From contig NW_019173935.1 in the NCBI RefSeq assembly GCF_001642475.1, positions 248,001-312,000 of the forward strand: 64,000 nt of DNA, given 5' to 3'. This document shows positions 10,527 through 20,000 of the stretch, piece by piece (within the stretch, counting starts at the first letter, position 1; every line of letters begins with the position of its first letter). The position numbers and the translations under genes were made by a program. The stretch is from Fonsecaea monophora. Taxonomy: Eukaryota; Ascomycota; Eurotiomycetes; Chaetothyriales; Herpotrichiellaceae. Below the pieces are notes generated by a model. That model searched no databases and had not been told where the DNA came from. It worked only from the letters and a program-made list of their open reading frames with translations.

Positions 10527-12403
10527 ATGGTTCGAACGTTTTTCTGGACTGCCAGATTAGCGGTGGTGCTATCAGCTTGCCTGTTGGTGTCTGCGCAAAC
10601 CGACGAACTAGACCTCTCTGCGCCAATCGAGGTATTGGACAGCTCGCCGCCGATCGAGCAATTGGAAATCTCTGCGACAACCGACAGTGTCTCGACACAG
10701 AGTGTTTCATCCAATGGTGTAAGTCCAGAAACTTCCGTCCGTCACCACACCATTAATTCACCCTGTGTGGATGGATGGTGGTTCATTTCCCACCTACTGA
10801 GAGAAACCAAGCCGACGTCGACATTCACTTGTGTTGATCAGTTGATGGTGGCTGCTATGCCCTGATGAAGCTTGCAACAGCTTTCATCAGAAGTAAAGGG
10901 ACTAACAAGTGACACAGTGCTCTGCCCTCTCGAGCGCAGGTCTTCGTTCTCTGCTGCTCTATCCCTCCAACCCCGCCTACGCCTCACGCGAGGCGTCTTA
11001 CTGGTCACCAATCGCCGCATTGGGACCACAATGTATCGTTCAGCCACGAAGCACGGCCGACGTCTCCAAAGTGGTAAAAGCCTTGGCCAGGGCAAAGGCC
11101 AAGTTCGCAGTTCGCAGTGGCGGGCATGTTCTGTGGGCAGGCGGAAGCGACATCAAAGACGGCGTGACAATTGACTTGGGCCTCATGACAGCTGTGACCT
11201 ATAATTCTCAGACCAAGATCGTTTCCATTCAACCTGGTCCAAGATGGGGAGACGTCTATAATACTCTTGCACCACTTGGAGTCACCGTTACTGGCGGCCG
11301 TGATGCTGGTGTTGGGATCGGAGGGTTCTTGACTGGTGGTGGCCTCTCATTTTTGTCGGGCCGGAATGGATTGGCCTGCGACCAGGTGGTCAGGTTCGAA
11401 GTTGTCCTTGCCGATGGACGGATTGTCCACGCTGATTGTACTTCGAATCGGGATCTCTGGAAGGCGTTGAAAGGAGGCTGGGCGAATTATGGCATCGTTA
11501 CCCGGTTTGACGTTACAAGTACGCCTCTTACGACTGCCTGGGGAGGCTTCAACCTTCATGACAAGTCGGTCGGCCCTCAAGTCACAACGGCTCTAGTCAA
11601 CTTCATCAATAATCTTCGCCAAAATCCTGACAACGCCCATATCGCCCTGGCGGCTTACAACTCCTTTATGCCGGGGGAAACTTCAATCGGGACCTTTGCC
11701 ATAAATACGCTTGGGGTGGAGAATGCGACTGCTCTCAGGGAGATTCTCCAGGTGCCGGCTATCGCGCGGGACCTGGATTTCCTTACCCTCGGCGAGATCG
11801 GAGAGAAATTCAAGGATCCAAGCGATGACCGGTGAGTTTCTCCCTCCAGCCTCGCTGTTGTTCCGTAACATGGGATATTGTCTGATGAACATTGCTAACC
11901 GATCTAGCGTTATCTGGCACACCCTCACCTTCAACAACGACGTCAACATCGCAAACAAAGCACTCGCGCTGCACGATGAACTGGTCGCAAGGTTAAAATC
12001 CACCCTTGGTGCCGATAAATTCAACTCCCAATGTGTTCTACAGCCCTTGCCCTCGCTCTTTGCCGAGATCGGAGCCAGACAAGGCGGCAACGTACTCGGC
12101 CTGGACTCGTTGAACAGGAACTCGATTCTATGGGTCGGCAGTGTCGGCTTCCAGAACGCAGCATATCAACAGGCTGCCCACGATGCGGTCTCAGCGTACG
12201 CACGTGCCCTCGAGTCATACGCGCAATCAAGGAATGGCAATGTGGCATTCAGGTACATCAACTATGCCGACAAGGACCAGAACCCTCTAAGATCGTACGG
12301 GACGACCAATGTCAATTTCATCAAGAGAGTGGCAGCCAAGTATGATCCGACCGGCGTGTTCCAGAAGCAGGTGCCTGGGAGCTTTAAGGTCTCGGCAATA
12401 TAA
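10527..12403 (+). CDS. Secreted FAD-linked oxidase (PCMH/berberine-bridge type)
   Basis: Three exons, 10527-10718, 10918-11831 and 11908-12403, give 533 residues. Introns begin GTAAGT and GTGAGT and end CAG and TAG. Residues 1-23 form a signal peptide (basic start, LAVVLSACLLVSA core). A PCMH FAD-binding domain follows, then a C-terminal BBE domain (NYADKDQ ... YGTTN ... KYDPTGVFQ). The family oxidises alcohols, sugars or alkaloid-like substrates with O2. Two residues that bind FAD covalently in related oxidases appear conserved: His of RSGGH (about residue 134) and Cys of GLACDQV (about residue 218). This suggests bicovalent flavin, and it is inference from family knowledge. The GIGGFLTGGGLS loop of the family is present. 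There is no biosynthetic cluster around it, so an extracellular carbohydrate oxidase is as likely as a tailoring enzyme. Confidence 0.92.
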
Positions 12404-13027
12404 CACACCACTGAACGAGTCTCTCGATAAAAGAATATCATATCCACTAACTATACAATAATGTAATACCTGATGGGGGAGGAGGAGCGACAGATTGTGG
12501 GCGGCAGCAGGGGATGTGATACATGTGAGAGAATCACGGCGCACAAAAGCTGTGTAGCATCTGATCGCGTTTTGAGCAACATGATTTTTTCATGAGCGTT
12601 TGGATTTTGACTTGCTGGGCATATAACTACATAGAATAGAATATACAAAGACCTTGGAGACGGATAGATGAATTAGATTTCTTTACTGCCATGCATATTG
12701 TCGAGGACACTTCAAAGATGGTCTTGTCCTGCTGGCCACTGACAGGCCAATGAGTGTTACCTTGATAATTCTAACTAGGGATGCAATTTATTAATTCAAG
12801 TCACGCAAGAGTCGGTCCGCGTTGCGGGATCAAGATGCGGGGAACCGCCCAGGATGCCAGGCCAAGATGGGCAACATTGGCAGGTGGTGAGAGTCAGGCG
12901 ACACGCTTCAGTTCATCTCATCATCTATGACTTCACTTCATCGACATCCCCTGGCCCTCTTCAGCCTGTAAACCCTCAAGCTTGTCGTCTCCCTGTACCC
13001 ACCCCTTTAGCCCTCCACAGAAGAACA
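12404..13027. other. Intergenic between FAD oxidase and DUF1932 genes
   Basis: No gene seen. The last about 170 bases before the ATG at 13028 are pyrimidine-rich, consistent with the 5' leader and promoter of the downstream gene. An ATG at 12854 is in frame but leads into low-quality sequence, so I did not use it. Confidence 0.4.
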
Positions 13028-14353
13028 ATGGCCACCTCGTCGTCGACGCAAATCACCCCCGCCGTAGGTATCCTCTCGATAGGTGACATGGGCATGGGGG
13101 TTGCCCGGCTTCTCCGCCATCACAATTACACCGTCTACACGGTCGCCAAAGGTAGAAGGCAAGTGTTTTCAGATTCTCACCCAGATGACATTGGACTCCT
13201 TGCTGAACGACCCTCAAGTCAACATACCCTTGACCGGATCAAGTCGTCGCAGATCACCTCCTTGGAATCGGACGAACAGCTCGTGGCCGAGGCGGACATT
13301 ATCCTGAGCATCGTGCCTCCTCGGGATGCCATAGCGACGGCTCGAAGGGCGCTGGAAGCCTGCCGCTCGCAGACGGCGATCAAGAGGCGCAGCGAACGAC
13401 GAGGCACCACGGCTGTATCGCAGGCGCCGAGTCTGACGTACATCGACATGAATGCCATTAGTCCCAAGACGGCCCGATCCATCGCCTCCATGTTCTCGAC
13501 ACCATCGACTCCTGCCTCGCCCCGAAGACTGTCCATCTCGCGCACATTCTCCTTTCACCCGAAGAAAGAATCCGAGCCAGAGCTGGACCCGATCCCGATT
13601 GACTTCCTCGACGGCGGCATCATCGGGGCCCCTCCATCACTCAAACCGGACCAGACCTGGAAGAAGCCGTCGATCGTCGTGTCCGGGCCCAAACACGCCG
13701 AGCTCCTGACTCCCGCGATGATTGAGCTGATGAACATGCGGATTGTCGGCCCCAAGATCGGCACCGCGTCGGCGTTGAAGTCGTGTTTCGCCGCTTTGAC
13801 CAAGGGCATGACGGCGCTTTCGATCCTGTCCTTCACCACGGCCCAGACGTGCGGCGTGCTCAAGGAACTCCAGGCGCACCTGCAGGAATTCAGTCCGCAG
13901 CTGCTCGCCTTCGCCCAGGGAGGCCTGGTGAGCATGCCGCCCAAGGCGTACCGCTGGGTGGAAGAGATGCGCCAGATCAACGAGACGTTTGCCGAGGAAG
14001 GCGGATTCACCAACGCCGTCCTCGCCCCCTCCCCCTCTTCTCACAACGGATCCGACCACGACAATCACGCCCGTCACCAATCCCCCAACGGCACCCTCAT
14101 CGGCGGTACCGGCAACGGCAACGGCCACGGCCAGCGTGGGACGGCAGGCGTCTTTGAAGGCATCGCCGACGTGTACAACTTGATCGCAAACGACACCGTC
14201 CTGGGCGACGAACGCGTCGAGCGTCGCAAACGCGGCACCAACCCCGAGGACGTGGCCGAGTGCGTCAGAGACGGCATCGCCAAGAAGAAAAGGAAGTTGG
14301 CAGGTGACGAGTCCGAGTTGGAAGTCGCCTGGAGGGGCAGCTGGGGCGCTTGA
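13028..14353 (+). CDS. 6PGDH-like NAD(P)-binding protein with DUF1932 domain
   Basis: Single exon, 441 residues from the ATG at 13028, which has a good context (acaATGGcc). The N-terminus is a Rossmann fold with GDMGMG at residues 19-24 in the place of GxGxxG. Further on, SIVPPRDA and YIDMNAISP match the beta-hydroxyacid/6-phosphogluconate dehydrogenase superfamily. The C-terminal helical DUF1932 domain starts near SALKSCFAALTKG and contains LKELQ and the MPPKAYRWVEEM stretch. Two low-complexity insertions are odd: a Ser/Pro/Arg-rich loop between the NAD domain's ISP motif and FLDGG (about residues 155-190), and a Gly/Asn/His-rich loop before the last helix (about residues 335-375). The latter region ends with a basic KKKRK patch near the C-terminus. 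The reaction is unknown. Confidence 0.85.
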   Translation: MATSSSTQITPAVGILSIGDMGMGVARLLRHHNYTVYTVAKGRRQVFSDSHPDDIGLLAERPSSQHTLDRIKSSQITSLESDEQLVAEADIILSIVPPRDAIATARRALEACRSQTAIKRRSERRGTTAVSQAPSLTYIDMNAISPKTARSIASMFSTPSTPASPRRLSISRTFSFHPKKESEPELDPIPIDFLDGGIIGAPPSLKPDQTWKKPSIVVSGPKHAELLTPAMIELMNMRIVGPKIGTASALKSCFAALTKGMTALSILSFTTAQTCGVLKELQAHLQEFSPQLLAFAQGGLVSMPPKAYRWVEEMRQINETFAEEGGFTNAVLAPSPSSHNGSDHDNHARHQSPNGTLIGGTGNGNGHGQRGTAGVFEGIADVYNLIANDTVLGDERVERRKRGTNPEDVAECVRDGIAKKKRKLAGDESELEVAWRGSWGA

Positions 14354-14969
14354 GAGCCCAGCAACAAGACTTTGAAAGTCCTACTCCCAGGCTTCGTCTG
14401 ACTCTTATAACCTTACCTAGCTACATAGGTTCAGAGTGAGTTCCGCCCCCCTTTATCGATATCGCCGTCGACACCCATCCACCTGAAGAGGGGGGGGAGG
14501 GGGGGGAAGAAAGGGATAAACGTCCCAAGTTTTTGGTCTAGGTTGGGATGGGATGTGACGGTCATGATCTAGATTCTAGATTCCATTTGTCGTTTTTTAT
14601 GTACCGACTACCATGCAATGAAGTACGAACGAATGTTACGGGACACCTATATAGATTTTGCTTGAATGATGTCTGGTTGAGCGCACGCGGCTGCTGCTAC
14701 TTGGATTTCAGATCCTACATCAAAGTGACATGGATGGTGGACGATGGGATTACATGATGGGATGGATGACAGGAAGTTTTCGGATATTGTTAGCACCGCT
14801 ACGACTATGTACTGCTCAAGAGAACCTCACACCTTTTTATCTTCTTCAATATACTAGGACCAGCGAGAGTATTCAACGACGCGATGAGCTTGGTAGCCTA
14901 GCATGAAAAAGCTTTTCACTGCGGCGGTGTCTCGTCCCTGACCGCCTCCACCGACGACGACAGTTCACT
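14354..14969. other. Intergenic between convergent genes, with G-tract
   Basis: No gene seen. Two eight-base G runs at 14490-14497 and 14499-14506, separated by a single A, lie about 140 bases after the stop of the DUF1932 gene. Both flanking genes end here, so the stretch should contain both 3' ends. Confidence 0.45.
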
Positions 14970-16237
14970 TCAGAGAGAATCAGAGGCCAATATCACAATC
15001 GGAGCGTGGCAAGCGATGGCCGTCTCCCGCATTCTCTGAGCGTTCCCGCAGGCCCCATATAGTAGAGTCGACTTGAAGCCGAGCGTGAGCTGTGTCGTGA
15101 GCAAGCCCAGGTCGAAGTCGGTGTGGTCGTTGATATACTGTTGCACATGCCTTACCGCTGGGCCAAAGGGCGACTGTGTGAGGCTGGCAAAGTGGGCATG
15201 TGATTTACCCTGACCGTCGAACTTCTGCCAGTGACGCAACGTCCACATCGTCCTCGTGCGGTAAGCGCGTAATGCAGTCTTCAAAGGCTCACACACAGAT
15301 GTTTCCTCGAGCTCGGGGAGGGAATCATCAAACCATGCCTTGGCTGCGGTGAGGACGGCGACCACATACTCCAGTCGAGATTCCTTCGTCACGGTGGAGA
15401 CCGGTGGGAATGGTTGTAGGACCTGGAACATGGTGTCGATAGAAATCAACAGATCTGCGTCAACAAACTCGCCCTTCGCACGGACCGCGCGACCGAGAGT
15501 ACGGCAGTGATTGATGTGTCGATTGTATTCCTCCCAGCGTCCGGTCCAGACACAGACAACAGCGATCATCACTGCGGCCAGCACTGTGGATAACGACGGT
15601 TGTCTCTCCTTGAGGACGGCTTGTATGGCCAGATGCATGTGGACAACTGACTGCTTAGAGAGAATTGACTGCAATTCTAGGCTCCAATTCGACGCTCGAG
15701 CCTCAAGCACCAGTGCCGTTGATGCAGCAGAGAGCAGGCTATGCCTTACGACATCAAGATGCCATGCAGCTTGTGGAATATACCGCCCGAGAGTGTTTCG
15801 TATCGCATCCGCCGGACAATCGGTGCCCCCTGGAGTGGTCAATCGGAGCCAGAAATCCAAGGCTGTCTGAGCTTCGGCAGTCGAATAGGGAGATGTAAAC
15901 ACGCCATCATACAGCGACACAATGGTTATAGGTCCTTCCAAAGCATCATTCGCGGATTGACTCCCGCGATAATGACCGGAACGTTCGCTCCAAGGTTCAA
16001 ATATCCAAGGTTTCGGGTTGTCCGCATAGCCGCCACAGACTTTGCCCAGTTTGATGCAACTACAAATCTAGCTGGTTAGCCAGTCAATCTAGGCAGCGGG
16101 AGCGGCAGCTTGTGATACCGTTGACACTGCGGTTTCTCCTCGCTACATCTCACATGGCGGGCTTTGCAGGTTTTGCACCCTGTCCTCGCCTTGGGGTGCC
16201 ATGCTTTCCGCCGTTTCGGCAATACTGGATCAGCCAT
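14970..16237 (-). CDS. Zn2Cys6 (fungal binuclear cluster) transcription factor
   Basis: Two exons, 16119-16237 and 14970-16059, 402 residues. The ATG at 16237 opens MADPVLPKRRKAW, followed by the cluster GCKTCKARHVRC, then SEEKPQCQR. The 59-bp intron (16060-16118) splits the cluster, and exon 2 restores CIKLGKVCGGY. The cysteine spacing is C-x2-C-x6-C-x6-C-x2-C-x6-C, that of a DNA-binding GAL4-type cluster. The remaining about 330 residues are mostly helical and resemble the C-terminal regulatory region of fungal transcription factors. They include a stretch on expansion of a helical repeat (ALDFWLRL to RRTRTMW-like arms) without a nameable ligand site. Intron placement inside the zinc cluster is common in this family. 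The target genes are unknown; it diverges from ssm4. Confidence 0.9.
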
Positions 16238-17015
16238 CGCACGGGAACTCCCTACTGCTATTTTGCTGGACAGACAAAGCTTGGAAAACGGAGGCCGTTT
16301 GCAGGTCGAGTTATTGAGATCCTGATCGGAGAGCCGTTCCCGGGGCCAATGACACGTTCTAGACTCTCAACCATCGCTGTGAAAAGATGCACGCATGAGG
16401 GACATTTCTGGAGGCAGAGGAAAGCGGAGAGGGCATGTTTTATCTGCAAAGGGAGAAATGAGGCCTCCCACCTTGTAGGCGAGAGTCATCGGTTGTCCAA
16501 TTAGTCCCGAGTTCCTCGTATCTCGCCTGCTTGGGAGCTGAAGGGCTCCTTACTTGGTGACATCGGGTGAACATAGCGTGTAGGGTACAAGGCAGAGCAA
16601 GGATGAAGCTCATCCTAGGAAGGAGTCTTCCTCGAACAAAGGGAGTGAGACGCACAGACCAGCATTGAAGTCAGTGACTTGGACGCAGTTACAATATGCT
16701 CCACTGTAGTGGCAATTGACAGCACGTGACAGACCGGAGACGATCATTAGCACCGGAACTGGGCATCACTGACATTGCGCCTAGACTGCGCTGCATCCTC
16801 AACCCGTTTGTCTATTCAAGAAACAACCCGCCAAATCTTCACCTTCCGCCCCGAGGCTTTTCGTTTGCTGACAGTAGAGACAGTGACAACTTGAAACTGT
16901 CATCGCCTTTTCCTCCCTCCCTCTTTACCCGGCGATGGCTTGAGTTGCATCGCCTGGCCGACATGCAAATCGTTGAAACACCCTCCGAATTCCAATCCTG
17001 TCGGTACAAGACAAA
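16238..17015. promoter_or_regulatory. Divergent intergenic region between Zn2Cys6 factor and ssm4
   Basis: The two start codons are 778 bases apart and point away from each other, so this stretch must hold both promoters. It contains pyrimidine-rich runs before the ssm4 ATG. I cannot name specific sites. Confidence 0.45.
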
Positions 17016-20000
17016 ATGCCGCTCGATCCTTTCGAAGAGAGACATCCCAACCCCCTGCCTCGTATCGCCACTCGCAGGACCTCTGTCGGGACAACGGGCC
17101 ATGAAGAAGGACAGGACTACTGTCGTATTTGCCGGGGCGAAGGCACCAGCACACAACCTCTATACTATCCGTGCAAATGCTCTGGCAGCATCAAATTCGT
17201 CCACCAAGAATGCCTGATGGAGTGGCTCTCGCATTCCCAGAAGAAATACTGCGAGTTGTGCAAGACTTCTTTTCGATTCACCAAACTCTATGACCGGTCC
17301 ATGCCCGCCACCCTGCCGTTTCCCCTCTTTCTGCGCCAACTGGCTCGTCATGGGGCGACCGAGTTTGCTCGCTGGTCCCGCTACTTGCTGGTGAGCATCA
17401 TCTGGACCTGCTGTTTGCCTTGGTGCATTCGGCAGATATGGAGAGGCTTGTTCTGGCTTGCAGATGGGGACTGGGTGGATGAGTCCAACATACAAGCCAT
17501 ATCCGACCGTTCGTCGAATACAAACGGCACGGATGCCAGCCCTGGAGCCTCGCTTGCCGCCTCCCTGAACTTCACTGTTCCTGAACAACTTGAGAAGATA
17601 AAACTGGTGTTTCCTCCGATGCAGATTTCTTTGGCTGACATTGCGCGGCTGTTTTCTGGTCAAAGCGTGTTTGGCAAAATACTTCGCTTCATCCTATCCG
17701 TCTTCACCCTACGTTTGAGACAAACCGATACCCCTGGACAAGACCAGATTTCCGTCGGGGAATTTTCTCCAACGACCAGGAGGCATCCGTCACTGTTATC
17801 CGATGTTCAATTTATATCGTCATGGTCCAGTTCTCCTTTGGCTAACCATATCACGGTCGACGTGATCGAAGGCCAGCTGATCTGTGTCTTGCTGGTTGCC
17901 GCATTCATCCTCGTCTTTTTGATCCGAGAATGGGTCATCAATCAACAGCCGATCCTGAATATGCCCGACCCGGACGAAAATGCTCAGGCTGACGACGCGA
18001 GACCACATCTGCCTGCCCATCTACCGCGTGTCCCCCGTGCTGGGGATAATGTCGCAGACGAAATAGCTGCCATGGAGGATCTGGCAGCACAGTTACCTCC
18101 TGATCAGGTAGCTCCGCCTAGACCACCTCCTAACCAACACCGCGTTCCTCGTTTCGGCAACAACATCGCGGATGAGATAGCAGCCCTAGAGCGTCTTGCA
18201 GCTGAAACGCCTCGAGAGGAAACGACACCGCCAACGCTGTCCCCACGTCATGCTCTTACGGACGATGATGTGTCTAGTGGAACTGGACCTGAATTTGAAA
18301 GACCAATTTTCAGGACTAGGTCGCAGAGCTCATCAGCTATTGCCGGCACTGCTCAGGAGCAGCCTGGTCGCTGGCGAAATCCAAGGGGGAACGATGTGGA
18401 TACAAATGAACCTTGGAATCAACTATTTAGAAGACACAGCGCTGACGACACCGAAGCTAATCACTATCTTCCGTTAGTGACTCCAAGTCCTCCTCTCGTC
18501 GATGCGGATGGTGGCGAGGACTCTCCCATCCGTATGGAGCGCTACTGGTATCCTGAAGATACTTCCGAGATCTCCGAATCTGAAGGACTGCAGTTCTCAG
18601 AGTATCGGCCATTCAGACAAGAAGAATTGGAACCAGCAGAGACTTCTAGCCGGAGAGTGTCGTTTGCAGAGGTGTCAGATGTGGGTGACGATGCACCGAA
18701 TGGACTATCGGTCTCGAGCATTGATCAACATGAGTCTGATTCAGATGCACCCGCCATACCCACACCCGATTCGAATGATGCGGAACAACTTCTGCCGTCA
18801 GGGGCTGCCGCATTTGATGGTGAAGGCCAGGAAGTCCCATTCAACATTGCAGATGATGTTCAGGCTGAGGAAGTTCCCATATCTGGGGACGAAAATCCGC
18901 TTGAGGATACCCCGTTATGGGGAAAGATATCATATTGGCTCTGGCACACGGATTTTGAGGCCGACGAACAGCCTCGTGCAGAGCCTGGCGATGCCCCACG
19001 CGCAGAGGACCAGGACGAGGAACGCATTGTGGAAGATGTCGATGCAGAAGCTCCCTTCGTTCCGATCCAAAACCGAGATGCGGGACCTGCCCAAGCGCTT
19101 CCTATTGCCATCGAGGCACAACCTGCTGGACCTGCAGAAGCGAGGGAGCCTAACATGCTCTTTGGAGTCGATCTCAATGAGGCTAATCAAGACGACGCAG
19201 AAGATCTTGATGGCATCCTGGAACTTCTTGGCATGGAAGGACCGATTTTTGGCATGGTTCAGAATGTCATCTTCTCCCTGTTCCTCATCACGGTGACCTT
19301 GGCGGCTAGTGTCTGGTGTCCTTATATATGGGGCAAGATTGCACTGTTGTTTCTCTCAAGTCCTACCAGCATGTTGGTGAAGGCGCCACTATTCGTCCTA
19401 TCACGAACGGCGGATATTGTGGTTGATATCATTTTCTTCGTGGTCGGCCTGACCGGCTTTCTCCTGAACCAGCCTATAAAAATCATGCAAACTATGATGT
19501 CTCTAGCCATGCCACGACTCGGCGGCATCATCGACACCACCACATTGGAAGGCTTCAGCCTTGATCTGAGTCAGAAGAGCGGTCTGCGCTTGGAAAAAAC
19601 TCTCTCCGCTGCAGTTCTTAGCCTCAAGCCCGACTTGCCGACGTTTTCGATGCAGTCACACCAAGCACTCATCTCTTTCAAGACCGGCCTATATACAGCA
19701 GTCCAGTGGATCGCTTTTACGCTCGCCCAGGGTCAAACAATGTTGACTAGGAACAGCCAGAGTTCGGATACCATGTTGACCTCCTTCTGGTATGCCTTGA
19801 GATCTATTCCTACTCAACTTGCGAAGATCCCTCAGCTCTGTGAATATGCGACGAACTATCTGCGTTCCCTGTCCACGGATCTGGGCTCGCCATCCTCTGG
19901 CAACGGAGATGGGATGAATCCTTCTTTGGCTGAATGGGGCACAGAAGACCGAATCCTCACAATTTTGCTTGGTTATGCGTTTTTCGCCATTGCTGGAATC

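Noticed and set aside
12854..13027. 58-residue N-terminal extension of the DUF1932 protein
   Set aside because: The ATG at 13028 has better context and begins just before the Rossmann motif, as expected for the family.
18502..19296. 264-codon frame within ssm4 in another frame
   Set aside because: It lies inside the acidic linker of ssm4, has biased composition and shows no motif; a shadow frame.
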